A stretch of DNA of 64,000 nucleotides from positions 372,001 to 436,000 of the forward strand of contig CBDCSV010000008.1 of assembly GCA_965221855.1 (NCBI GenBank). Reading direction: 5' to 3'. The DNA comes from JAJDXO01 sp965221855 (GTDB lineage Bacteria; Pseudomonadota; Alphaproteobacteria; Rhodospirillales; UBA2165). The position numbers were made by a program, and so were the translations under genes. The notes under the pieces were generated by a model, which had not been told where the DNA came from, ran no database searches, and saw only the letters and a list, made by a program, of their open reading frames with translations. Shown one piece after another: positions 1 to 7,868 of the stretch (positions are counted from its first letter, which is position 1; each line of letters opens with the position of its first letter).

Positions 1-431
1 CCCCGGTCCCGGTCGGACACGAATATCAGTCCGCCGACCCGCCGAATGAGATTGTCCTCGAAATGATCGAGCCGGCCGTCCGCAAAAGCCACTTCCCACA
101 ACATTTCGATCATTTCCACCCGCTCTTCGTTGGAGTAACGGTCCTTGATCACCTTGGTGAAGCCGTAAAGCTCGCCGGACTCCGCAACCGCTTCCTCGGC
201 ATCGGCCACCAATGAGGAGACTTCATCCTCTTCCAATTCGAACCGTTCCTTGAGCAGCCGTTCGATGCTGGACCGCTCATCCCCATCGAAATGACCGTCG
301 AGGCAGGCGGATTCCACCAGCAGGGCGGCCGCGGCGAGGTGCAGTTCCTCGTCCCGGCCAAGTTCGCCGGCCGCGCCGGCATCGGCATCGGCATCGGCGG
401 TTGCAAACAGCGCCTTGAATCTATTGATCAT
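1..431 (-). CDS. TerB-family (tellurite resistance-like) protein, partial
   Basis: The frame starts with ATG at 431 and runs leftward off the window edge, so only about 143 N-terminal residues are visible. After an Ala/Asp repeat near residue 12 comes an acidic helical domain. It contains two related segments, LLVESACLDGHFDGDE and MLWEVAFADGRLDHFE, in which an acidic loop follows a helix; this repeat is typical of TerB-like domains (COG4103). The family is cytoplasmic, binds metal in some members, and has no settled enzymatic role. It is the last gene of a leftward group, 66 bp beyond the Hsp15 gene. The family call is fairly sure; the function is unknown. Confidence 0.75.
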   Translation of the reverse strand, partial: MINRFKALFATADADADAGAAGELGRDEELHLAAAALLVESACLDGHFDGDERSSIERLLKERFELEEDEVSSLVADAEEAVAESGELYGFTKVIKDRYSNEERVEMIEMLWEVAFADGRLDHFEDNLIRRVGGLIFVSDRDR

Positions 432-497
432 GCCGTTGCCTAGCATGCCGCCCGGAACCCGGCAAGCACCCGCGGCGACCCGTTTGCCGCGTCTCCG

Positions 498-881
498 TCA
501 GCGGTCCATCAGCCGGTCGATCGCCCGGCGTTCCGACTTCGTCGGACGGCCGCTGCCCGGTTCCCGGGTCAGCCTGGCGGGCCGGGGTTCGGACGTCCCG
601 CGGCGGCGCTCGGGCGGCGCCAGGTCTTCGTAGAGCCCTTGCGCCTCGGCCGCCGGACCGCGGCGATCGCCGAGCGCGACGACCTTGACGACCCGGATAT
701 GCGGGCCGAGCGGAAACGTCAGCACGTCCCCGGGCCGGAGCGCCTGATGGGACTTGGAAATATGCTCGCCGTTGAGCCGCAGCCTGCCGCCTTGACACAG
801 TTTGGCCGCGAGACTTCGGGTCTTCACGAACCTTGCATGCCACAACCACTTGTCGATGCGGAGCGATGTCTGACCGGTCAT
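498..881 (-). CDS. hslR: Hsp15-like S4-domain RNA-binding protein
   Basis: A 127-residue protein with an N-terminal S4 RNA-binding domain (about residues 6-70, beginning SLRIDKWLWHARFVKTRSLA) and a basic, Arg-rich C-terminal tail. This is the architecture of the heat-shock protein Hsp15, which in E. coli binds free 50S subunits carrying stalled nascent chains. The start at 881 is chosen because the S4 domain begins at once and the ATG overlaps the stop of the upstream helicase gene (ATGA overlap), which indicates translational coupling. The pairing of a helicase with an S4 protein suggests a shared RNA or ribosome quality-control job; that part is inference. Confidence 0.88.
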   Translation of the reverse strand: MTGQTSLRIDKWLWHARFVKTRSLAAKLCQGGRLRLNGEHISKSHQALRPGDVLTFPLGPHIRVVKVVALGDRRGPAAEAQGLYEDLAPPERRRGTSEPRPARLTREPGSGRPTKSERRAIDRLMDR

Positions 882-3388
882 CGGGCGTCCACGATTCCGC
901 GAAGTTTGGCGAAGGGCGAATCCTCGTTGACCGTTTCCTTCGACGGTCCGGATTTGGGTTTCCGCTTCTTCGGGCCGGGCGCCGGGCGGCGGGGAGGAAA
1001 ATACGCAATACCGTCGACCGTCTGCCGGCGCCGAAGACCGATTGCCTTGAGCACGCCGTCCATATCCTCCTCGCCGCAACCCAGCAGGTTGAGCATCTCG
1101 GGCGTCACCTTGGCCGGGGTTTTGGGGAGATTCTTCCAAACCAGGGACAACAGGCGCTCGAGCAAATCGATGCGGACGGCAAGCTTTCCCAATACACGGT
1201 AGCCGGCGGCGCCGAGGATTTGCGGATCATCCGCCTCCGATATTCGGACCGACGAGCGGCCCGCGGGCGGAATGGGCGGAATGGGGCTGAACTTGCCGTG
1301 CACCGCGGACAGAATGGCGGCAAGCCGCGCCGATTTCGGTTTCAGCAGTTTTGGCAGGTAGAGGCTTTCCCGCCCGATGCGGACGCCGAATTGCCGCAGC
1401 GCCGCGCGGTCCTCCTGGGGCAGCTTGGCCAGCTCTTCGGCGACGTCTTCCCGCCGAATGTTGCCGAGCCCCTCTTCCAGGCGAAAAATCAAGCCGCGGA
1501 CCGGACCCCGGTCGGTGCTCCCGGCCGCCCGCACCAAGGGCTCCAGATCGGTTGTGATCCGATTGCGCAGCCACTCGTCGAGAACCCGTTCGACCCGGCC
1601 GCGCGCGGTTCCGTCCAGCAGCTCGCTCCCGAGAATTCCAAGCTTCGGCAGAAGGGGCGAGCGGCCGGGCAGTAAGCGGGCGAGAGCCTGTCCCTCCCAC
1701 TCGATGAGCCCCTGGTCGGTGAGCGCCAGATCGCCGGCGGCCGCTTTTTCGAGCCGGGTGATCCGGCGATTGATCTCGGCGTTGAGAGCCTTCATGGCCG
1801 CGTTGGTTACCGCCCGGCCGGCCAGGTCGCCGCCGGCGCGGTCGGGGGTAAAGCGAAAGCCCTCCATGCGGCCGACATAGTGCCCTTCGACCAGAACATC
1901 TCCGGATCCGTCGACCCGGGCGGTCAAATCTTCCCGCTCCTGCAGCCGTTTCATCAGCACCGCGGTCCGCTGGTCGACGAACCGCTGAGTGAGGCGGTCG
2001 TGCAGGGCGTCCGAGAGCCTGTCCTCGATTTCGCGCGTTCGGCCCTGCCAGGTCTCCGGGTCGTTCAGCCAGTCGGCCCGGTGGGAAATATAGGTCCAGA
2101 TGCGCACCCGGCTGATACGGGCGAGCAGGGTCTCGATATCGCCATCCGGTCTGTCGATGCCGCTGACATGACCGGCCACCCAGTCGTTGGGCAACCGGCC
2201 ATTGCCGTCCATGAGATGGGTATAGACCTGACCCAATAGTCTCACATGAGTGTCGCTGATCAGCTTCTGGAAATCCGGTATCTGGCACACATCCCAAAGC
2301 AGCCGCACATCACCTTCGGCGGCGGCCCGATCGGCGATGGCGGGGTTTTGAGCCAGATCGGCAAGGGCGCGTTCGTCCTGCGCCTCGCGGACCCGGACCA
2401 GGCCGGGCAGATCGGGGGCCCGCTGCAAACTCTCCCCCAGCGACGCGAGCGTACTGAAATCCAGAACCGGGTTTCGCCAGCAAATCTGTCTCAGCCGGTC
2501 GAATTCGTGGGATTCGATCCGCTGAACGGTTTCCGGCTCGATTTCCCCTGCATCGCCCGTGGTCCCGAAGGTGCCGTCACTCATGTGCCGGCCGGCGCGG
2601 CCGGCGATCTGGGCCAGTTCCTCCGGCCTCAAACCGCGGGCGTGATGGCCGTCGAACTTGCCCAACGCCGCAAAGGCGACGTGATCGATGTCCATATTGA
2701 GGCCCATGCCGATGGCGTCGGTCGCCACCAGATAGTCCACGTCGCCGTTCTGGAACAGGGCCACCTGGGCATTGCGGGTTCGCGGACTGAGCGCACCCAT
2801 GACGATTGCGGCGCCGCCGCGCTGGCGGCGGATCAGTTCGGCGATCACATAGACGTCGGCGGCGCTGAACCCGACGACTGCCGAGCGGGCGGGAAGCCGA
2901 ACGATCTTCTTGTGGCCCGCGTAGCTCAGCTTGGAGAACCTCGGGCGCGACATGAACTCGATGCCCGGCACCAGCTGGTTGAGCCGCGGTTTGATCGACT
3001 CCGCGCCCATGAACATGGTTTCTTCGGTGCCGCGCGCCCGAAGGATACTGTCGGTAAAGATATGGCCGCGATCCGGGTCGGCCGCCAGCTGCACCTCGTC
3101 GATCCCGACGAAAGCCGTCTCGCGCTCCATCGGCATGCTTTCCACGGTGCAGAAGAAATACTTCGCGTACGGGGGAACGATTTTCTCCTCGCCCGTAATC
3201 AGCGCGACCTCGCGGGATCCCTTGGCGGCGACCGCCCGGTCATAATTCTCCCGCGCCAGCAAACGAAGCGGAAAACCCATGACGCCGCTGCCATGGCCCA
3301 GCATCCGCTCGAATGCCAGGTAGGTCTTGCCGGTGTTTGTCGGTCCCAGGACCGCAACCACCCGCTCGCCGTCGGTCGCAAGCTGCAT
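878..3388 (-). CDS. SUV3-like DEAD/DExH RNA helicase
   Basis: An 836-residue superfamily 2 helicase. Walker A is GPTNTGKT at residues 15-22, the DExx motif is DEVQ at 97-100, and the C-terminal helicase core carries QIAGRAGRH near residue 290. This is the alphaproteobacterial relative of mitochondrial SUV3, the RNA-unwinding partner of the mitochondrial degradosome. The C-terminal half is a long helical region ending in a Lys/Arg-rich tail. ATG 3388 is preferred over an upstream in-frame start because the conserved fold begins within about 10 residues. The gene overlaps the Hsp15 gene by four bases. It is divergent from the reductase gene at 3541, so the 150-bp gap should hold both promoters. 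Confidence 0.85.
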   Translation of the reverse strand: MQLATDGERVVAVLGPTNTGKTYLAFERMLGHGSGVMGFPLRLLARENYDRAVAAKGSREVALITGEEKIVPPYAKYFFCTVESMPMERETAFVGIDEVQLAADPDRGHIFTDSILRARGTEETMFMGAESIKPRLNQLVPGIEFMSRPRFSKLSYAGHKKIVRLPARSAVVGFSAADVYVIAELIRRQRGGAAIVMGALSPRTRNAQVALFQNGDVDYLVATDAIGMGLNMDIDHVAFAALGKFDGHHARGLRPEELAQIAGRAGRHMSDGTFGTTGDAGEIEPETVQRIESHEFDRLRQICWRNPVLDFSTLASLGESLQRAPDLPGLVRVREAQDERALADLAQNPAIADRAAAEGDVRLLWDVCQIPDFQKLISDTHVRLLGQVYTHLMDGNGRLPNDWVAGHVSGIDRPDGDIETLLARISRVRIWTYISHRADWLNDPETWQGRTREIEDRLSDALHDRLTQRFVDQRTAVLMKRLQEREDLTARVDGSGDVLVEGHYVGRMEGFRFTPDRAGGDLAGRAVTNAAMKALNAEINRRITRLEKAAAGDLALTDQGLIEWEGQALARLLPGRSPLLPKLGILGSELLDGTARGRVERVLDEWLRNRITTDLEPLVRAAGSTDRGPVRGLIFRLEEGLGNIRREDVAEELAKLPQEDRAALRQFGVRIGRESLYLPKLLKPKSARLAAILSAVHGKFSPIPPIPPAGRSSVRISEADDPQILGAAGYRVLGKLAVRIDLLERLLSLVWKNLPKTPAKVTPEMLNLLGCGEEDMDGVLKAIGLRRRQTVDGIAYFPPRRPAPGPKKRKPKSGPSKETVNEDSPFAKLRGIVDAR

Positions 3389-3540
3389 GGGGTGAGAGTT
3401 AGAGAAATCTCCGGGCGGCGCAAGCCGGGAATTCGTAAATCTGCGCTGCCTCGTGCGAATTTTGGATCGTCTTGGTCCTTGCGTGCCGGATTCCCACGGG
3501 CATGATGGCGGCTCGGACACCGCAAATGGAGTAGTGCCGC

Positions 3541-4566
3541 GTGAACCCTTCCATCGCCATCATCGGTACCGGCGCCAACGGCAGTTGCGCCGGCGCCGAC
3601 CTGACCCAAGCCGGTTTGGACGTCACCATGATCGACCAGTGGCCCGCCCATGTGGAAGCCATGCGGACGAACGGTTTGACCATCAAGATGCCCGACGAAG
3701 AGAAGCATGCCCGCGTCGACGCGCACCATCTTTGCGATGTGGCCGGTATGAACAGGACCTTCGACCTCGTCCTCGTGATGCCCAAGGCGTATGACACCCG
3801 GTGGATGGCCCAACTGATGGAGCCCCATCTCGCCGAAGACGGATTGATGATCGGCATCCAGAACGCAATGACCGCCGGGATCATCGAAGACGTGGCCGGC
3901 CCGGAGCGGACGCTCGGCTGCGTGGTCGAGCTATCCTCGGAGATATTCACCCCCGGCCTGGTTCAGCGGAATACGCCCCCCGCCAGGACATGGTTCGGCA
4001 TCGGCGCGCTCAGCCCGGAGATGGCGGAGAGGATCGGCGAGGTCCGGGAAATCCTGAGCCATGTCGGCCAGGTTTCGGTGACCGGCGAAATCCTGCCGGC
4101 CAAATGGATGAAGCTGGTGGTCAACACCATGTGCCTGGGTCCGCTGGCGATGCTCGGCCTGACCATGCACGAAGCCAACAAGCTGCCCGGACTTCGGGAG
4201 TTCGTCCTCAAGGTCGGAACGGAGGCCCTGAACGCCGGCCAGCGCCGGGGATACGCCATCCAGCCGATCTTCGGCCTTACGGAGGACGACATCCGGGAGA
4301 CCAATCAACTGCTGGAAACCCTCTACGACAAGCTCGGCGCCGATATCGGTCCGGCGGCGCGGGACTGCGTCCTCCAGGACCACCTGAAGGGCCGCTACAG
4401 CGAGGTCGACCTGATCAACGGCCTGGTCGCGGAGGAAAGCGCGGCGAACGGCGGGGCGGCCCCCGCCAATGCCGTGGTCACCGAGATCACCGCCAAGATT
4501 CACGCCGGCGAACTGAAACCGGACCCGGCCAATCTTCAACTCGCGCTGGAGATGATGCGGGACTGA
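3541..4566 (+). CDS. Ketopantoate reductase family (PanE/ApbA) oxidoreductase
   Basis: A 341-residue protein with an N-terminal Rossmann motif (IIGTGANGSCAGADL, residues 7-21) and the helical C-terminal domain typical of 2-dehydropantoate 2-reductases. Members reduce ketopantoate or related 2-keto acids with NADPH. The GTG start at 3541 has GGAG nine bases upstream. panB and panC lie about 38 kb away, so true PanE activity is possible, but the family contains many paralogues with other substrates and I leave the symbol empty. It stands alone between divergent and convergent neighbours. Confidence 0.8.
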   Translation: MNPSIAIIGTGANGSCAGADLTQAGLDVTMIDQWPAHVEAMRTNGLTIKMPDEEKHARVDAHHLCDVAGMNRTFDLVLVMPKAYDTRWMAQLMEPHLAEDGLMIGIQNAMTAGIIEDVAGPERTLGCVVELSSEIFTPGLVQRNTPPARTWFGIGALSPEMAERIGEVREILSHVGQVSVTGEILPAKWMKLVVNTMCLGPLAMLGLTMHEANKLPGLREFVLKVGTEALNAGQRRGYAIQPIFGLTEDDIRETNQLLETLYDKLGADIGPAARDCVLQDHLKGRYSEVDLINGLVAEESAANGGAAPANAVVTEITAKIHAGELKPDPANLQLALEMMRD

Positions 4567-4593
4567 ACCGGCCGGCGGCCGGGACCGTCACGC

Positions 4594-5124
4594 TCATGGC
4601 CGGTCTTCTCCGAGCCATTTGTACATGACATAGGCATCGACATAGCCTCGGGCGGGATGGTTGAACGCCCTTGGAAGCCGCCCGACGATCTCGAAGCCCA
4701 GCCGCTCCCAGAGCGCCACCGCGTTCCCGTTGGAGGACGCGACAAGATTGAACTGCATCGCCAGATACCCCAATTCGATCGCCAGCGCCTGGGAGTGCTC
4801 GCACATGGCCGTGGCCACGCCGAGCCCGCGGCTGTGTCCGGAAACCATGTAGCCGCAATTGCAGACGTGACCGCCGGGACCCGCCATATTCCGTTTCAGG
4901 TAGTAGGTGCCGACGATCCGTCCATCCAACTCGGCGACCAGCGTGCGCTCGGGCAGCGACATCCAAATCTCCCGCGCCGCCTCCCGGCCGGTTTCAGGAT
5001 CGAATCCGTAGGTATCGCCGGCTGCAACGACCTCCCGGAAGATGGGCCAGATTGCCTCGAAATCGCCGGCGTTCGCCTCTCGGATCAACAGCGGCACGAT
5101 TTCCTGCTTTCCGGCCAACGTCAC
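4594..5124 (-). CDS. GNAT-family N-acetyltransferase
   Basis: 176 residues with the GNAT fold: a beta4 strand region (RTLVAELDGRIVGTYYLK), the acetyl-CoA pyrophosphate loop around SGHSRGLGVATAM near residues 105-117, and the C-terminal NGNAVALWERLGFEIVGR segment common to this superfamily. The substrate is not predictable. The start is GTG at 5124, only 13 bp after the stop of the TPR gene, so the two are probably cotranscribed. The other end abuts the convergent reductase gene (27 bp). Confidence 0.82.
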   Translation of the reverse strand: MTLAGKQEIVPLLIREANAGDFEAIWPIFREVVAAGDTYGFDPETGREAAREIWMSLPERTLVAELDGRIVGTYYLKRNMAGPGGHVCNCGYMVSGHSRGLGVATAMCEHSQALAIELGYLAMQFNLVASSNGNAVALWERLGFEIVGRLPRAFNHPARGYVDAYVMYKWLGEDRP

Positions 5125-5137
5125 GGCGGCGGCGCGC

Positions 5138-6481
5138 TCATGCGGCGGCGACGTCGGCGTAGCTCGCCCGCTGGTCCACCTGTGCGAAGCCGATGGACCT
5201 CACGTCGTCCAGCAGGATCGCCAGCAGGTCTGCGCGGCCCAACCGCGCCGCGGCATGGGCCATGATCTGGAAGAACAGGTCGCGCTGGGCGTGGCTGCCG
5301 CCCATCTGCCATAACAGCCGCCGCGCCGGCAGCAGGCTGTCGAGCACGCCCTGGTAATCGCCGCGCTGGTAGGCGACGGCGGCTTCGGCCGCCGGAATGA
5401 CGGCGACGGCGAAGCGGGGACCCAGGGCACCCCGGTCGGTGGCGGCGAATTCCCGGAGGCCCGCCATCAGTTCGTCGAGCCTCGCATCGCGGCCCGTGGC
5501 GGCGAACACCAGCGCGCAGTGGGGCGAGGTCAGCGCGCTGGTATGGTTGCCGATCCAGCTCTCGTAGTCGTCGGCCACCGCCTCCCAGCGCCCGCCCACG
5601 TCGATGCCGCGCATTTCCAGCCGCGCCAGCAGCGCCGCGCAGTTCTGCATGTCGGTGAAGAAGTTGGACATGGCCTGGATCAGGGGCGAAGCGGGATCGC
5701 GGACGAACCGGTCGTAGGTTTCCAGGGCGCCCGCGTGATTGCCGCGTTCGGACTCGAACAGGCAGCGGTGCCACCACAGGTGATGCACGATGTGGTTGGC
5801 CTCCGCCCAATTGTCCTTGAGGCCGTCAAGCCATTCGACGCCATCGTCGAGACGGCCTTCCATCTCCAGGACGTGGGCCACCGCGTGCGCCGCCTGGCAA
5901 TCGCCGGGGTCCAGTTCGATGGACCGCCGGCCAAGGCGCTCGGCACCCTCGAAATCGCCGGTTTCCTCGAGGGCGAAGGAGCGAACGCCGAGAAACGCCG
6001 GGTAGCCGGGTACCTTCTCGGACCACGCGGCCGCCGGCCGGCCGGTGATGTCCCGTGCCCACGCCACCTCGCCCAGCCAGAACAGCTCCATCTGGCCGAG
6101 CCGGATGGCGATCAGGTCGAGGGGATGAACGGCGATGATCTCCTCGAAACAGTTGACGGCGCGGAACAGGTCGCCGTCCAGCGTCGCCTCCAGCGCCGCC
6201 ACGTAGGCGCGTTCCCGGTCCGAGCAGCCGGCTTCGCCCTGTTTGGCCGCGGCAAGGCTTCGGCGGGCCGTCGGATAGGCCGCGGGCTGGCGCATGCCGC
6301 ACAGGAACAGCCCTTTCAAGGCGTGGGCGAGGACGAATCCCGGATCGGCTTCCAGCGCCCGGCCAAGATGCTCCATGACGTCGCGGCGCCAGGCGAAGAA
6401 GCTGCGTATGGCCGCATCGAAGGCGTCGGCCGCATCGCTACTGTCCGTACTGAGATGTAGTCCGCGCTCGTCGGTCGCCAT
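5138..6481 (-). CDS. TTC38-like tetratricopeptide repeat protein
   Basis: A 447-residue helical protein built of TPR-like units, for example LGRALEADPGFVLAHALKGLF near the N-terminus and GAERLGRRSIELDPGDCQAAH in the middle. It has a Trp/His-rich segment (HHLWWHRCLFE), and the whole length resembles the TTC38 family. It has no signal peptide or membrane segment and is likely a cytoplasmic scaffold of unknown role. ATG 6481 was chosen over an upstream in-frame ATG because the conserved region follows it directly. It lies between pcm (57 bp upstream) and the GNAT gene (13 bp downstream) in a leftward run. Confidence 0.75.
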   Translation of the reverse strand: MATDERGLHLSTDSSDAADAFDAAIRSFFAWRRDVMEHLGRALEADPGFVLAHALKGLFLCGMRQPAAYPTARRSLAAAKQGEAGCSDRERAYVAALEATLDGDLFRAVNCFEEIIAVHPLDLIAIRLGQMELFWLGEVAWARDITGRPAAAWSEKVPGYPAFLGVRSFALEETGDFEGAERLGRRSIELDPGDCQAAHAVAHVLEMEGRLDDGVEWLDGLKDNWAEANHIVHHLWWHRCLFESERGNHAGALETYDRFVRDPASPLIQAMSNFFTDMQNCAALLARLEMRGIDVGGRWEAVADDYESWIGNHTSALTSPHCALVFAATGRDARLDELMAGLREFAATDRGALGPRFAVAVIPAAEAAVAYQRGDYQGVLDSLLPARRLLWQMGGSHAQRDLFFQIMAHAAARLGRADLLAILLDDVRSIGFAQVDQRASYADVAAA

Positions 6482-6538
6482 TGCCTGCCCTCCCTGCGCC
6501 CCCGGCCGGGACCAGCATATCACCGGGCCAAGCCGGCT

Positions 6539-7273
6539 TCACCCCCTGACCAGCGGCACGAAGGCGACCGGCAAAACGGATCTCTCGTCGACGGCGCCGG
6601 ACCGGTTCTTGGTCACCAGTATCAGCGATTGGGAACCCGCCGGCGGGCCCACCGGGATCATCATCCGGCCGGCCGGTTTCAATTGCGTGACGAGGGCGTC
6701 CGGGATTTCGTCGGCGGCGGCGGTGACGATGACGGCATCGAACGGCGCCTTCTCCGGCCAGCCGAGGCGGCCGTCTCCGACACTGAACCGGATCCGTTCA
6801 TAGCCCAGCCGGTTCAACCGGTCTTCGGCGGTCTCGGAAAGGCGGGAAATGGTTTCGACGGTGCAAACCTCGCCGGCCAGCAAACTCAGAACGGCGGTCT
6901 GGTACCCGGACCCGGTTCCGATCTCCAGAACCCGGTGATCCGGTTCGAGATCGAGAAGATCGGTCATCAGCGCGACGATCAGCGGTTGGGAGATCGTTTG
7001 CCCGTCGCCGATGGGCCGCGCCCGGTTCAGATAGGCATTGTCCCGATCGCCGGGCGGGACGAACTCGTGCCGGGGCACGCGGGCCAGGGCCTCCATCACC
7101 CGCGGCGCGAACGAACGCCGGCCGGTAAGGCCCGCCGTCTCCCGGGCATCGCGCTCGATTTCCTTGAGCAAATTGTCCCGGGCTGCCGCGATTGGGGAAC
7201 CGCCGGCCGGCGGCTTACCGGCGGCTCGCCGCCCGCTCTTCCCTGAGATGGTTGTCGCGAATTTTCCGAACAT
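6539..7273 (-). CDS. pcm: Protein-L-isoaspartate O-methyltransferase
   Basis: The enzyme methylates isoaspartyl residues with S-adenosylmethionine so that damaged proteins can be repaired. The SAM-binding motif VLEIGTGSGY is at residues 115-124 and the family signature QTISQP at 92-97; PRHEFVPP lies at about 67-74. At 244 residues it is longer than the usual 210-220, because the ATG at 7273 lies inside hpf and gives a 59-bp overlap. A TTG at 7174 would remove the overlap and give about 211 residues, a more typical size, so the start is uncertain. The family assignment is firm. Confidence 0.88.
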   Translation of the reverse strand: MFGKFATTISGKSGRRAAGKPPAGGSPIAAARDNLLKEIERDARETAGLTGRRSFAPRVMEALARVPRHEFVPPGDRDNAYLNRARPIGDGQTISQPLIVALMTDLLDLEPDHRVLEIGTGSGYQTAVLSLLAGEVCTVETISRLSETAEDRLNRLGYERIRFSVGDGRLGWPEKAPFDAVIVTAAADEIPDALVTQLKPAGRMMIPVGPPAGSQSLILVTKNRSGAVDERSVLPVAFVPLVRG

Positions 7274-7577
7274 GCTTCTTCAGTTGCCGTCGCGCCGCTT
7301 CGAAGGAATCCCTGATCGCCACATAGACATCCTCGTGCGCCGGGTCGTTGAGCTTGTCGTGATCGACGATGATCTCTTCGCCGGGAACGCTCAGGTCTAC
7401 CCGGACGTTGTAGAGCTTGCCCTTCTGTTGATGCCGATGGGGCGCCTCGACCACCACGCGGCAGCTGGTGATGCGGTCGTAATATTGTTCGAGCTTCTCC
7501 ACCTTCTCCCGGATGCGCGCCTCGATGGCGTCGGAATGATCGATATCCCTGAATGAAATTTGGACCGGTATCTGCAT
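7215..7577 (-). CDS. hpf: Ribosome hibernation factor HPF/RaiA (S30AE family)
   Basis: A 120-residue protein matching the S30AE fold. It starts MQIPVQISFRDIDHSDAIE, continues with EQYYDRITSCRVVVEAPHRH, and has a basic second helix, EAARRQLKKHVRKIRDNH, that would contact 16S rRNA. It is the short form and lacks the C-terminal dimerisation domain of long HPF. Such proteins inactivate or protect ribosomes in stationary phase or stress. ATG 7577 is preceded by an AGGAGCG-like site. It heads the leftward run hpf-pcm-TPR-GNAT and is divergent from htpG. Confidence 0.87.
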   Translation of the reverse strand: MQIPVQISFRDIDHSDAIEARIREKVEKLEQYYDRITSCRVVVEAPHRHQQKGKLYNVRVDLSVPGEEIIVDHDKLNDPAHEDVYVAIRDSFEAARRQLKKHVRKIRDNHLREERAASRR

Positions 7578-7868
7578 GGAACGCTCCTTGGTTTGTTGTC
7601 GTTTGTCGGCCCACCCGCCGGGAAACCGCAGCGGCCAACGTGCGCCGGCATTTTGACAGATGCCGCTTCCGTTTGCCACGTTACCCCGGCCTTTCTTGGC
7701 GCCGACCCGCCATATTCAAGCCGACGACCGCCGCGTACGCCTTGATGACGGCCAAAAATCGGGCTGCACACCGGCGCCCGTCCCCGGCCCTTGCGAAAAC
7801 CCGACAGCCGATTACATATGGGCCTTGAGAGGACCCGCTTCATTGTGGGGCGTTAGAGGGTGAAGCAC
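7578..7868. other. Divergent intergenic region hpf/htpG
   Basis: 291 bp between the divergent starts of hpf and htpG that must carry both promoters. A TTGCGA with a weak downstream ACATAT is visible at 7791-7819 (17-bp spacing), but it is poor. No RNA gene or repeat was seen. Confidence 0.5.

Noticed and set aside
7791..7819. Heat-shock (sigma-32) promoter for htpG
   Set aside because: CTTG is present, but no CYTAT-type -10 element lies at the right spacing. Only a weak sigma-70-like pair is seen.
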